A stretch of DNA of 64,000 bases. It comes from Diploptera punctata. Lineage: Eukaryota; Arthropoda; Insecta; Blattodea; Blaberidae. This document shows, one piece after another, positions 1-13,700 of the stretch. The DNA is taken from positions 1,401,001 to 1,465,000 of the forward strand of contig JASPKZ010007250.1 in assembly GCA_030220185.1 (NCBI GenBank), in the 5' to 3' direction. How positions within the stretch are numbered: position 1 is the first letter of the stretch; each line of letters starts with the position of its first letter. The notes under the pieces are model-generated. The model did not search any database. It saw only the letters and a program-made list of their open reading frames with translations, and had not been told where the DNA came from. The translations under genes were made by a program, and so were the position numbers.

Positions 1-235
1 GTACAAGATTAAATACCTCACCTCATATCCAATCCTCTAAGTAGACCGTGGTTTCAAACTCTAGGGAGCTTCATCTTCAATATTTTCTTGTTGACTGAAA
101 GTACTGAACATGAAGCCGCCAAGGCTTTGAAACTGCAGTCTAATTAGAAGACTGGATATGAGGTGAGGTATGAAGCATTTTAATTAAATCTTAAATTAAA
201 CCTCATAGTGATTTTTTCCTATAAAAGTTCAATTC
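1..235. mobile_element. Penelope-like foldback copy, CTCATATCCA-arm family
   Basis: Palindrome: the left arm (tacctcacctcatatcca) is the inverse of ggatatgaggtgaggta at 154-170. The right-hand tail runs through cctcatagtgattttttcct and ataaaagttcaat, the 3' end shared with copies at 21.3, 30.0, 50.3 and 61.7 kb. No coding sequence lies between the arms. The left end is at the window edge, so no TSD can be read. Confidence 0.7.
100..146 (+). ncRNA. Hammerhead-like motif, degenerate core
   Basis: Core 104-110 reads CTGAACA, with C at the conserved G8. Stem II is GAAGCC/GGCTTT (112-117/123-128), then GAAA. Stem III is ACT-GC-AGT, with predicted cleavage after C140. Probably inactive, but stem III covaries with sister copies (ACC/GGT, ATC/GAT). 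Confidence 0.55.
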
Positions 236-432
236 ACAATACAGTTGGCTTGTTCCTAAATCAGGAACATTCGAGTTTTGAATTTTAAAATCCATTGATT
301 GGACTGAATTTTAACCTATGATCTTAAAGTCCACTGAGCTATGCACATAAGCAGTAAAAAGACAGTAAATAGTAATAGTAGTAGTAGTCCTGGTCACTCC
401 ACTGGAAAACAGAGGGCCTTGATAAAAGCTCG

Positions 433-745
433 GGTCCCGCACCTTAGCCGAGTGGTTAAGGCAGGAAGCCTTGACGCAGAGCTATGGGACTTGCGCTGAT
501 TAGAGTCTCCATGGGGGAAGAAATTTTCTCATGGTATTTCAGCCAGTATGGGACCGGTGCCCACCCAGCATCGTGAGGCATTTGGGTAGCTACAATAAGT
601 AGTGACTTCAGGTTGAGAAAACCAGCTATAACAGCTGGGGGACTTGACATGCTGACCACATGTCAACCCTACACTGGCTGGATGATCATCTACCTATGTG
701 ATTGACACATGCGGATGTGAGGCCAGCAGCCAGCTCTCAATCTTT
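433..745 (+). mobile_element. tRNA(Leu/Ser)-headed SINE
   Basis: Begins with a tRNA-like head: A-box TAGCCGAGTGGTTAAGGC and a B-box-like segment near 495-510. The body has conserved ccacccagcatcgtgaggca and acatgctgaccacatgtca. The same element is at 27891 (+), 35669 (-) and about 47915 (-). Confidence 0.75.
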
Positions 746-902
746 GGGGGCTCCAATCAAATGCCATTTTTGTGATGCTATCATTCTCTCTCCTTAACAT
801 TTCCATTTTCTAAATTTGATTTCTTTACAAATTTCATTTTGATTTGTTCTTCTCCAATGTTCTTTATTTGTTAAGTAAGACAGTAATGAAAGTCTTTTCT
901 TT

Positions 903-1340
903 TTCTTCCTTCCAAGTATTAGGCCAAGGCCTGTTACGATTCTATAGAAAATTTTCCCTCCAGCGTTTCATAGGACGGCCCAGTGATCTTCGCCCTCTTG
1001 GTATATAATTATAAACAGCTTTGGGGATCCGAATTGAACTCATTCTTTCAAGATGATGTTTCCAATTTAGTTGGTACTGTTTAATATATTCCAAAATTGG
1101 CATAGTCTTCAATTCCTTTAAGATATCGGTGTTTCTTTTCCGATCCCATCTGGTGTAACCCGCTGTTCTGTGCATGAATCTCATTTCACAAGCCGTTATT
1201 CTGCTTTCATGTTGTCTTTTTAGTGTCCATGCTTCACTACCATAGGTCAACACTGGTCTAGCCAAAGTGTTATATAAACGTAATCTGGTGTTTTTTTGTA
1301 CAAGGGATGGTTTCATAACTTGATTAATAATTCCCAAACT
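903..1340 (-). mobile_element. LINE family A, 5'-truncated 3' fragment
   Basis: The minus strand is open for about 140 codons (1364-942), containing [40 protein letters not shown] and [19 protein letters not shown], the conserved tail after reverse transcriptase in an arthropod non-LTR retrotransposon. It ends with the family's 3' end (ccaagtattaggccaaggcc in + orientation). Other copies: 9082-13392 and 50897-51062. Confidence 0.8.
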
Positions 1341-1571
1341 TAAGTATAAAATATATTTGAACATTTAAAACAATAAAAAATTGTACCTTTGATGGCATTC
1401 GTCCTCAACAAATTAAAATTGTTTATAATAATCAGCAGGCCTTTTGGAACTAGTTCCATTTTCAAAGTTGTTCTATAGGGTACTAATTGTGTTTTGTGAG
1501 CATATTGTATAATGGATTGATCTGATTTTTAAAAGTATTAAAATATATTTGATTTTATATTTTTTATTTAG

Positions 1572-1779
1572 ATGAAAGAAATGGTTTTGCTGCAGCATAC
1601 AAACCAACAATTGTTGAAACAAATTGGTATGATTGGTGGGAAAAACAAGGTTACTTTCAGCCAAACCCATCAGCTGCAGGCAGTGTATTCAGCATGGTTC
1701 TGCCTCCACCCAATGTTACAGGCACGTTACATCTAGGTCATGCTTTGACGTGTACCATTCAGGATGTATTGGCTAGATG
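1572..1779 (+). CDS. VARS2: ValRS exon 1 in window (catalytic core, HIGH motif)
   Basis: Preceded by ttttatttag and followed by gtaaga. It enters with the last two bases of a split codon and reads through [11 protein letters not shown] and [15 protein letters not shown], the HIGH-type ATP-binding signature (HLGH). It ends two bases into a Trp codon. Confidence 0.95.
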
Positions 1780-4700
1780 GTAAGAAGATATATCTATAAT
1801 TTGCATTCTTTGTAATATATCAAATAAAAAAATGAAAAAAAAATTGTAGAAGTATGTGAATAATTACCTAAGAAAAAAAGTGTGTTTATGTTTTTTTAAT
1901 TTAAAAAAACACCTGAAAATTGAATGGGAGATTGAGGTAGAAACAACCTAAAATATGCCATTCCTAGAACAGAATATCAGACTTACAAAAAATCTGTTAC
2001 AAAACAGTGAAGGTTGCCAAACATGTACCTTATCTAATTTAACCTACCAAATCTATTCTCCGTAATCTACCAAATCTAAATCTGAATAAAATGTTGGGAA
2101 CTGGCTACAGTGGAAATGTAAATAAACATTTTTTTAATTTAATATATGTAGAAGGTGATAAGCCAGATGAAAAAAGTACCTTGGTCGAATGAGTGACGAT
2201 CTTTTACTGTAAAAATACAACCGTCAAGAAATGCGGACATGGGTTCAACTGGGGTAAAATTTTCCGGAGGGAAAATGCCTAGTTGGTAGACCAAGAATGA
2301 GGTGGGAGAATAACAATAACTATGATTTGAGGGAAGTAGATTATACAGGGAATGATTGGAAAGCATTAGTTCAGGATAGGGATGTATGGAGAGCTTATGT
2401 CTGCGTGGCTATGAACCTACGGGTTCGATAGTGCCAGAGAGTTAGTTAGTTAGGAAATAGCACTATGAGGTTTTTCATATTTGAAGATAAAAATATTACG
2501 CTCAGACCAGGGCTTGAAACCCGAGACCTTTGGTTTTCTAGACCAAGTGCTCTACCGACTGAGTTATTGGAGCAAGTGCTGATCTAAACACAAATTTTCC
2601 TCTATAAACGTTGTAATTCCCGTGCACCAAATGCTATGAAACCTTTGCTTCTATCTTTGCAAATGGTGGCTTCTTTATTAAGAAGACATACGGTATGGGA
2701 ATTATTCATTACATTATAAAGCCAGTACGGCTTCTTTCGATGTTTTTTTTTATTCATTTCATACATCTTAATGATGGATAAATCATATTTAAAGAGAAAA
2801 ATATTACGCTCAGAGATACGTATTTGTATTTTAAGAACCAAATTTTATTTGTAGGCATAGGATGAGAGGTGAACCAGTGATATGGATTCCTGGAATGGAT
2901 CATGCTGGAATAGCAACACAAGTTGTAGTTGAGAAGAAGCTCTGGCAGGAACAGAAACTAACAAGACATGAGATAGGTCATGACAAATTCATTCAAGAAG
3001 TTTGGAAGTGGAAACATGAGAAAGCAGATTGCATCAGAAACCAACTACGGAAGTTAGGTCTCTCTCTTGATTGGACAAGAGAAATGTTTACAATGGATCA
3101 AGTGAGTCCTCTTTAATAATTTTATTTTGTTCTTGTTTTCCTTGAAAATTATTGTTTTGTGTCTGCTCTTCTTCATCTCTATTTTCTGCCTTCCGGTATC
3201 AGGTCATCCATTCATTTGTATAGCTATCTCAGCCCTTCATCATTGTCCCTAATTCTTGAATATTCTTTTCTTCTCACATCATTAACATATTGTCATGTGA
3301 TGTTTTTATTATTAATTTAACACTTCTCACTGAAGAATAGTTGGTAGAGCATTTGGCCCGGAAAGCCAAAGGTCCCGGGTTCGAGTCTTGGTCTAGGCGA
3401 AAATTTTTCTTTTAAAATATAATATTGTCATATGTTGCGTTTATGTTTGAACAGGCCAGATTTCTTTAATTATGAATGAGTCAATTCTCATTTTATCTTA
3501 CCTCATAAGTATGAGGCAAGATAAAATAAGAATCGACTCATGCATAATTGAAGAACCTCATAATGTTATTTCCCATAATAAATTTATGAACAGATTTCTT
3601 CATCATCATCACCTTCCTTCCATGTATTAGGCCTGGTGGCTCATTACGGTGTCTTGACATCTTTTGAGTGGTCTTCCCAAAGATCTCCTTCCTCAGGGAT
3701 GATAATTCAAAATCTGACGAGGGATGCGAGATCGATCCATACTCTAAAGGTGTTGTAACCAATTATTTCTATATGTAGTTTTATGGTCCATAACCGAAGT
3801 AATTTGAAGTTCATGAAGGATAACTTCATTCTTCTTTTTGTCTAACTTTGTGTATCCAGCTGTTCTTCTCATGAACTTCATTTCTCTAGCTGTTATTCTG
3901 CTTATATCTCTTTTGCATATAGTCCAAGCTTTGCTTTCATAGATTCCTTTAATTTAAATTAACTCCAATTTTCACAAAAATTCCAAATCTTCTTTATTTC
4001 TTCCACAATAATTCACTTTATACACACATATAAATTTCTGCTATAAGAATATTATACACATAACCTCTTGCATCCCGAAAAAATGTTTAACAAGGTATAT
4101 ACTCATTTTTATGCTTAATGGGTTTCTAGGGAATCAAATAAAAACATTAATTTTTTTTCGGGATTAAGAAAAATGTTTGGGGCTTTTATGGGTTCCTAAA
4201 TTGAGATTTTGTCAATTATAATTTTATTTTCATGTTTAATGGATTCATAGCAGTCAAAATAAGAGATTTTCAAGAAACAAAAGAATTAGATTTTTTACCC
4301 TCAGAACAAGAGTTTGGTACTCATTTCCATTTCCATGAGTGGCTGAGTGGCCATGGTGCTGCCAGAAGGTTTGATACAGTTAAAAATCCTGACCCCACAG
4401 GACTTAAACCACCGACCTTCCAACTTTTAGCATATTGCCTTAACCAATTACGCTACGGTGTGTCCCCTTCACCATTTTTGATGGGTCCAAAATTTTTTTT
4501 TATTACCTTTCTTTCTCATACATTTAGGGTCGGTTTCACCAACATAGGTAACTGTATTATGCCATTTTTCTCATGTATAATGCATAGCTTAAACTGGCGT
4601 AATAAAGTTACCTCTGTTCGTGAAACCGACCCTTATTTGTAATATTACATCTTTCTTGTTAACCTTTTGTACGCCATGCCCGGCATGCGCCAGTGAAAGT

Positions 4701-7700
4701 GTGTGTACAGTGGTATGCCATGCCTGGCAAGCTCCGGTTTTCAATCTCATTATTTTAAATATTTTTTCCCGAAGTTTTTACTTCAATAAACTAAAATTAT
4801 TTTTCGTTCTGTGTTTGTACATCCTTTCTTAGCAATACTTTGCACATCCCTTACAGAATAACGGTACAGGCTGGTTGTAAATGGGTTTTCTAAAGGAGGG
4901 TGTACATTCATGTTTCAAGGTTTTTTTTTTTTGGCAATGGAATGTTGCAATTTCAGGATTTTCTCTTTATTTATTTTATTTTTAGTTGAAAATATACCTG
5001 GCCAAGGGGTAGGTCATGCTGTGAAACACAGTGATTCATGTCTAAGTTGACGAAAATACAATACGCGAGTTTATTGTGTCAGTTTTATCAGAAGATGAGA
5101 GTGACAGTAACAGTTCATCAAATGGTTATTCAAAGTTAAAATTGGGAAACACATTATGAGGTTCTTAATTAATAAATTAATGAGTCATTTTAACATCTTA
5201 CCTCATATTTCATGTTTTTTCAAACACGGTAACTATAGTTTTCAAATGATCTTGTCATTCATTTTCAACCGCCATTATGACTATTGCAGCACATAGTTTG
5301 TTGGAAGGTCATAGAATTGAAAAAGAAGCTAAACTTCTAAAACATTTGGAAAAACCTTTGGATTTGACAGTTTGGGAGAAAATATTTATACAGAAGAACA
5401 AATTTAAATCTATGAATTTCGACATTCCGGATGAACGTGACCTCATCTCGAAGTTCATCGAATCAACACCAGATGGCAACGATATCTCGAAGTTCGTCAA
5501 ATCAACACCAGATGGCAACGTTATAGAGGGGATTCCAACGAATATCCGGTAGTCATAATGGCGGTTGAAAATGAATGACAAGATCATTTGAAAACTATAG
5601 TTACCGTGTTTGAAAAAACATGAAATATGAGGTAAGATGTTAAAATGACTCATTAATTTATTAAATGGTTATTCGTTTGACAAATGTGATAGTAGTCCTG
5701 TTTCTAAGAGAATATTATTACAATCTAAGGCTGTAAATAGTAAAGCAAGTGATGTAGACCTAAATGAACAGGGTGTGAGTGACAGTAGTGGGTGTGTCGC
5801 GCCAGACGAAACACGTGGCACAAAACAGCTCTTTGACTGGAACTGATTCGAACTCAGGACCATAAAAATGTTCAACAATATTTAATATTATAAGTGTTTA
5901 GTGATAATGCCATCAAAATTATTCAATAGGATAAATGTTTTAGTGATAGTGATAACAAATTTCAATAAAGACACCGTGCTGAATTCGTACCTGGGATCCT
6001 TACAAGTGAAGCAACACTGCCTAACCTTCAAATAAATGTATAATAGTGAGTTTAAATTCAATTTAGCATGACATGTAGACAGTAAGTTATACTTTATATA
6101 GGTTTATATTATATAGTATGGTGTAGTACTTTACATTTAAAAAACCTGGCACCCACAGCCCAGCTGGCAAAAGGGAAACTCGGCGGTCAAAAGGTCAAGG
6201 GACCAAGTTTCACTGCCTTTTGTAACTAGTGCTTTAAATGAATGTTTTTATTATGTCATATGGATGTCATATTTAATTTGTATTAAATTTCAGATGCAAT
6301 CAGCTGCTGTTACAGAGGCATTTATTAGATTGTTTGACGATGGGCTCCTCTACCGAGCAAACTCCCTTGTGAACTGGTCATGTGTATTGCAGTCTGCAAT
6401 CTCTGATATAGAAGTAGAGTTTAAAGAAATTAATGGTACCACAGCGATAGATGTTCCTGGTTATTCAGAGCCTGTTGAATTTGGAGTTCTTACTGATTTT
6501 GCATATAAAGTTTGTGATACAGGTATGATCAAGGAAGTGCACTATTTCCTCTTCTATTCAATTTCATATTATATATGCAATCGGGTTAAAAATAAAAAAA
6601 AAAGGCTTGCAACTCAATGATATGGCACAGAAAAAATTTCCTAATGTAACATCACTTTAGCAGAAGCAACCCTATTGTAATGTGAATAAAAGTTCACTAA
6701 AAGTGTGCATGGGAATTTCAAATAGAGAAGGATTTGATCTACTCCTGGATTGCGTAGGTAGGATAATTGGTTAGTGTGCAAGTACATAAAGCTGGCAATA
6801 TTAGGTTCAAATCCCAGTTTAAGCAGAACACCTTTTCTTTTTAGTTTTATTAATTATTTAATCGGCTGTGGTGGACTAGTGGTTATGCTCCTTGCCTCTG
6901 GTCCTGAGGATCGCGGGTTCAAACCCGGCTGGGGTCGATGGATTTTTTTAGAATGGAAAAATCCAAGGAGCAAGTCCTCCAGGAGGGACTTTAAGCCATG
7001 GGTCCCAAGTCTGAAGATTTTCAGGCTCATAAAAGATCCTTAAGCCTGAATGAAAAGGCCTCTAAGCAGAATTTATCTAATTTTCCCGTCCTAGTACTAC
7101 CTTGGTTTCCTAGATGTCAGTATGAGGCGGAACGCTGACCATGGACCACTCAAATGACATATATACGAAAACAAGTGTAACTAAATTAGCGCCTAAATCT
7201 CTATTAAGGGAAACATGGGTTTACAAGATACAAGAAGATTAATTATTTAATTTTGAGTTGTATTTTGACTCACCTCATATTTCTTGATTTTTATGCAGAC
7301 TTGAGTTTCATCACGGAATCCGTGACATTATCGATGCATCACTACAGTGGTAATGCATCAATAATGTCACAAATTCAGTGACGAAACTCGAGCCTGCATA
7401 AAAATCAAGAAATATGGGGTGAGTCAAAATACAACTCAAAATTAATTAAAATAAATCTTGTAGTGTTATTTTCTTGCTACATAATTTATTAATTATTGTA
7501 TGCGAATATCAAGCATGAGTGCATTAATTTCAGTATTATATTAGTATTAATCATCATCATCTTCTTATCTTGTCCTCCTTTCGGAAGGTTGATTCTAAAT
7601 ATGCCTCCAACCATCTCTATCTTCCCATGCTTTCCTTCTTTTTTTAGTTCTTCTCAGTTGTATACTCTCTCTTGTAAACTTTTCTTCACCTGGCTAATCC

Positions 7701-10700
7701 ATCTTTCTCGTGGTCTACCTTGTAGTTATTTTCCTTGTATCTTGAGATTTAACAGTCTTTGTGGTAGTCTTTCCTTTTCTATTTTTTTAAATGTCCAAAC
7801 CATTTTAGTCTATTTTTTCTATGTCTGTTATTAATTGAATGTAATAAAAATATGATATAAATAAAAAAATGAGTAAGTTTAATATAATAAATATTTAATT
7901 TTAGGAAGTTATATTTTGAGGTTATTTTAATTACATTATTTTTGGTCTGGACATCTTACCTCAATATTAATGTTGATTTGTTCTTGGACATGTTTCAAAA
8001 CAATTCTGTTTTATCGTCATCTTTCCCAGACTGGAAGAACAGAAACAGAGTTATGAATTTTGATATTCCGATGGAGGGTGACCTTGTTTGGAGGTTCTTT
8101 GGCCAACCACAGGATGGAGCTGACATCGACATCCAGGTGGTGCAACATAATGCAACATAAATAAAACCAGTCTGGGAAAGCTGACGATAAAACAGAATTG
8201 TTTTGAAACATGTCCAAGAACAAATCAACATTAATATTGAGGTAAGATGTCCAGACCAAAAATAATGTAATTAATATAATAAATTTGGAAATTTTTAACA
8301 TTATGAGGTTTTATTAATAAGAATCAAATGAATTGTGATTTCTTCTTACCTCATACTTCTATGTTTTTTTAAACACAGCACTGCAGTATCGGCGACCATC
8401 GTCACCATCATCAGCTGTTTTCACGACTGTCAATTTTTTCTTTTGCCAGTAATTATCCAACTAGATGGCAGTTTGGATAATTACCGGCAAAAGAAAAAAT
8501 TGACAGTCGTGAAAACAGCTAACAATGGTGATGATGGTCGCCGATACTGTGGTGCTGTGTTTAAAAAAAACACAGCAGTATGAGGTAAGAAGAATTCACA
8601 GTACATTTGATTCTTAAAATGAGTAAGTCCTTACATTTAATTTGCCAAGCTGTTCCTATCTGTTACAGTTTATAATAACTAAAATGTTTTAAGTTTTGCA
8701 GACTTGGTCATGTTTAAGGATGTTCATGTGATATATTTTAACTAAATTATCTTTTTGATTTTCAGATAAAGAAATCATTGTTTCTACAACTAGAGTGGAA
8801 ACAATGCTAGGAGACTCTGGTGTAGCAGTTCATCCTGAAGATAAACGTTACAAAAGCTTGCATGGAGGATATGTCTGGCATCCTTTCAGAGAAGAGAGAA
8901 TTCCTATAATCTGTGATGAGTTTGTAGACCCAGATTTTGGTACAGGTAAGAGAAATATTCAAATATGTTAAGTGTTAAAACTATTATCTTATATACAGAG
9001 TTTTCATTTAAATAGCACTTTAACAAAATAAATTATGTAGAAGTGTAATTGATAGACCAGTTAAAACAGAACATAAGTTAAATATCTTCTTCTTCCTTCC
9101 AAGTATTAGGCCAAGGCCTGTTACGATCCTATAGAAACATTTCCCTCCAGCGTTTCATAGGACGGCCCAGTGATCTTCGTCCTCTTGGTATATAATTATA
9201 AACAGCTTTGGGGATCCGATTTGAACTCATTCTTTCTAGATGGTGTTTCCAATTTAGTTGGTACTTACTTACTTACTTACTCACTGGCACTATCGAACCC
9301 GAAGGTTCATGGCCGCGCGGACATAAGCTCTCCATACATCCCTATCCTGAGCCAATGCTTTCCAATCATTCCCTGTATAATCTGCTTCCCTCAAATCATA
9401 GTTAATGTTGTTCTCCCACCTCAATCTTGGCCTACCAACTGGGCGTTTTCCCTCTGGCTTTCCTACAAGAAGCTTCCATGCACGTCTTTCATTCCCCATA
9501 CGCGCAACATGTCCTGCCCATCGCAGTCTACGAGACTTAACTGTTCTTATTATATCTGGCTTCCTATAAAGACCATGTAGTTCATTGTTATGTAGTCTTC
9601 TCCATTCACCTGTCTGTTCATCTCTCTTTGGTCCAAAAATTTTCCTAAGAACTTTATTCTCAAATACTCGTAATCTCCTTTCCTCCCTTAAAGTAAGAGT
9701 CCATGTTTCGCACCCATATAATATAACTGGTAGAATAATAGTTTTATATATTTTCAGCTTAACGTTTTTTGAAAGGAGTTGGGACATCAAAAGTCTCTGC
9801 AATGCATAATAGCATGCATTTCCAGAATTGAGCCTATGTTTAAATTCTTTGTGCATCTCATTCCTATTTGTGATTATTGTTCCTAGGTATTTGAATTCAG
9901 CCACTTCCTCAAAATTTCCCTCATTTGTCATTAGCTGTCCATTTCCATTATATACTGAATTTCTATGTGTGACCATATATTTAGTTTTACTGATATTTAC
10001 CTCCAGTCCTAATTTCTTAGTGTTACTCAATAGTGTGTGCGTGTTGGCCTTTAGTATCTCCTCGCTATCGGCCAGTAGTACTACATCATCAGCATAAACT
10101 AACAGCTTATTAATACCATTGAGTTGCAAGCCTTCCTCATTCTCTAACGATTTAATTGCATGCTCTAGTACAAAATTAAATAGTAGAGGAGATAGTGCAT
10201 CTCCTTGCTTCAACCCATTCTGGATTTCAAAAGTGTCTGAAAACTGTTTGCCTACACGCACCCTACTCTTTGAGCCATTTAGACACATTCGTATAATGTT
10301 TTTATTATTAATTTAACATTTCTCAATGAAAGATAAATTAAATTTGAAGAGAAAAATTTTCGCCTAGACCGGGACTCGAACCCGGGACCCTTGGCTTTCC
10401 GGGCCAAGTGCTCTACCAACTGAGCTACCGAGGCCTCGGTCTAGGCGAAAATTTTTCTCTTCAAATTTAATTTATCTTTCATTGAGAAATGTTAAATTAA
10501 TAATAAAAACATCATTAGAAGCCTTACTGGCTTTATAAAGTAATGTTAAAATTCCCAATAAATGTCTTCTTAACTAAGAAGCCGCCATTTGCAAAGATAG
10601 AAACAATGGTTTCAAAAGCATTTGGCGATAGGGAATTACAACGTATATAAGAGAAAAATTTGCGTCTAGATCGTAACTCGCCTCGGTAGCTCAGTTGGTA

Positions 10701-13700
10701 GAGCACTTGGCCCGGAAAGCCAAGGGTCCCGGGTTCGAGTCCCGGTCTAGGCGAAAATTTTTCTCTTCAAATTTAATTTAACATTCGTATAAGTCTAACT
10801 AACTTTTTAGGAATTCCGAACTCCAGCAGGATACTATATAACTTCTCCCTCTTAATTGAATCATATGCTTTTTTGAAGTCTACATATAGTTGATGTACAG
10901 TACCATTATATTCCCATTTCTTCTCTAAAATCTGTCTTATACTAAAAATCTGATCTGTTGTAGACCTGTTTCTTCTAAATGCACATTGATGATCTCCTAG
11001 AATGTCATCAATATAGGGAGTAAGTCTGCTTACTAATATATTTGTTAGAATTTTGTACGAAGTTGAAAGTAATGAGATGCCCCTGTAGTTGTTGCAATCA
11101 GTTTTATCTCCTTTCTTATAAATTGGTATGATAATTGATTCCTTCCATTCATCTGGAAGAGCTTCTTTTTCCCAAATCTTACTAAGCAACCAGCGTATCT
11201 TGTCCATCAATTTTTCTCCCCCTGATTTTATCAGTTCTGCTGGGATCTCATCTGAACCTGATGTTTTATACATCTTCAATGTTTCAATCGCCATTTCAAC
11301 CTCTAATGCACTTGGCTCTGCGACCAGCATTTCTGCTGTCTGTAACTTATCCTCCTCAATGTCCTGTTCTGTATGTACATTTAATAGCTGATTAAAGTAA
11401 CCTTTCCATCTATTTAATATACTCCTAGAATCTGCAATCATATCCCCTTTTTCATTCCGAATTATGTTTGTTCTAGCCTGAAAACCCTTCTTCTCTATAC
11501 TAATTCCCTCATATAATTCTCTAATGTTCCTATTTTTTGCATTCATTTCAAGATCATTAATCTTCTCTCTCAAATATTCCCTCTTTTTACTCTTTAGTAA
11601 CTTGGTGGTTTCATGTCTAACACTACCCAATTGCTCTAAATTTACCTCATTTGGCTCGTGTAACCATTTCATTTTTGCTAGCTTTCTTTTCTTTACAATG
11701 TCGGCACATTCCTCATCAAACCATTTCTTGTTTTGCCTCTTTTTTAAACAACCAATGCTTTCTGATGCTGACAATTTAATAGTATCTCTTATAGCCTCCC
11801 ATTCTTTATTTATATCAGTTTCTTCTTCGTTTGCCACATTGTCATATGAAGATTCCAGTACTTCAAATCTATTAGCAATTTTGATTTGGTATTCTTGCCG
11901 CAATTCATCATTTTTCAAGTTTTTTAATTCATATTTTACAGAATCATCTTTAGCGTTCGTTCCTCTCATAAGCGATAGCCGTTGTCTGATTTTCACTGTG
12001 ACCAGATGATGATCCGAATTGCAGTCTGTCCCTCTAACTGATCTAACATCAATGATGCTACTGTGCCAGCGTTTATCCACTAATACATGATCTATCTGGT
12101 TCCGAGTTTCTCCATCTGGGGACGTCCAGGTGTATTTATGAATATCCTTATGCTGAAATGTTGTGCTCTTAACAATGAGATTCTTTGAGGTGGCAAATGT
12201 GACTAATCTAACCCCGTTGTCGTTACTATCTTCATGAAGACTGAATTTGCCTATTGTTGGTTTGAATATATCTTCCCGCCCCACTTTTGCATTAAAATCT
12301 CCTAAGACAATTTTCATATGATATCGTGAAAGGCTATCAAATAAGCATTCTAATTCTTCATAGAACTCATTCTTGATCTTGTCATCTTTATCTTCTGTGG
12401 GGGCATGTACATTTACAATTATAAAATCATGTCGTTTACCCTTTAGAATTATGTATGATATCCTATCACTAACAAATTTAATATCTCGGATAGCGGATAG
12501 GATCCTCCTTCTGACTAAAAAACCCGTTCCAAATGCAGGTCTTTCTGCACCCCCATAGTATAATGCAAAGCTTCCTGATTCCTGACTACCTTCTCCTGGC
12601 CACCTAACTTCCTGTAAAGCGACTATATCCAAGGGCGATTTATCCAATTCCCGCGTTAATATCTCTAGTGCCCCGCTATTGTATAAAGTCCTAACATTGG
12701 TACTGTTTAATATATTCCAAAATTGGCATTGTCTTAAATTCTTTTAAGATGTTGGTGTTCTTTTCCGATCCCATCTGGTGTAACTCGCCGTTCTGCGCAT
12801 GAATCTCATTTCACAAGCCATTATTCTGCTTTCATGTTGTATTTTTAGTGTCCATGCTTCACTACCATAGGTCAACACTGGTCTAGCCAAAGTGTTACAT
12901 AAACATAATCTGGTGTTTTTTTGTACAAAGGATGGTTTCATAACTTTATTAATAATTCTCAAACTTTTATTTTATCTCTTGGTTAACTCTTGTTTTTTCG
13001 ACCCCGACGCTATTAGGGCATCCGAGGGCTAGGGAGTTTTTCCTTTCTTCCATTTCTTCTTTCCTTTATTTTCTTTTCTTCTCCAGAAAAGCCTGACCAG
13101 AGGCTATAAGATGGCAGCCCCATCACTGGCCTTGCCTTCCTTTGGCCAGCAACCAATCGAAGGGACTCTTATTATGCTTTCAAGTCTTATGCGAGAATTT
13201 CCCGGGAGGATCAAACTAATGACAACCAAAGCATTAAAAAGGACATCTCTTGGAAGAAAAAAAAAATTTGCTTTTTAGCACATGGAATGTACAAGGCATT
13301 AACTATAAAGATGATCAATTAGATGATATATTGTGCAAAAAGGGGATTTCATTAGCTGTAATATCAGAAACAAACAAGAAATTACAAGGCACCATAAGTT
13401 AAGTATGGGAAATAATATTATGAGGTTCTTAATTCAATGAATGAATGGGTTAATTCTTATATTACCTCACATTTCATGTGTTTTTAAACATGGGAACTGC
13501 AGTTTTCAAGAGGAGTCCCTCTCATCCTCAGTCGATAGTATGACTATCGGACTTTAATTTGAATCAATGTTTTTATTATTCATTTCATACATCTCACTGG
13601 AGCATATGTTTGAGATGTATGAAATGAATAATAAAAACATCGAAAGAAGCCATACTGGCTTTATAATGTAATGTAAAATTCACCAAATAAATATCTTCTT

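Larger units (their letters stand above)
9266..12696 (-). mobile_element. RTE-type non-LTR retrotransposon inserted in LINE A
   Basis: TSD ttggtact (9258-9265, 12697-12704). The 3' end is ...gttcgatagtgccagtgagtaagtaagtaagtaagta (minus sense), a short TAAG-repeat tail. The 5' end is truncated at aatgttaggactttata, just inside the endonuclease compared with the copy at 58616. The host LINE A sequence is continuous across the site (compare 1060-1090). Confidence 0.9.
9082..13392 (-). mobile_element. LINE family A copy with inverted 5' part, carrying nested insertions
   Basis: Flanked by cataagttaa (9072-9081, 13393-13402). The 3' part is minus strand (9082-9265 and 12697-12962: [19 protein letters not shown]). 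At about 12963 the orientation flips. 12963-13392 is plus strand and carries the 5' leader (gatggcagccccatcactgg) and the start of the APE endonuclease ([33 protein letters not shown]). A 5' inversion of this kind is the footprint of twin priming. Confidence 0.85.

Noticed and set aside
8017..8583. Open frames on both strands across the palindromes (for example 8017-8301 and 8335-8583)
   Set aside because: Both strands of an inverted repeat give mirror-image open frames. Only the short GIY-YIG tail has similarity to a known domain.
7248..8615. CRISPR-like or terminator-like palindromes
   Set aside because: The palindromes are hundreds of bases long, unevenly spaced, in a spliced eukaryotic gene, and bounded by target duplications.
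10680..10752. Genuine tRNA genes in the GCCTCGGTAGCTCAGTTGG sequences
   Set aside because: Each lies inside a larger repeat unit with its own TSDs, the acceptor stem has a mismatch, and many diverged copies exist. They are tRNA-like parts of mobile elements.
11128..12558. Plus-strand open frames opposite the RTE gene
   Set aside because: They are antisense shadows of the minus-strand endonuclease/RT frame and have no recognisable domain.
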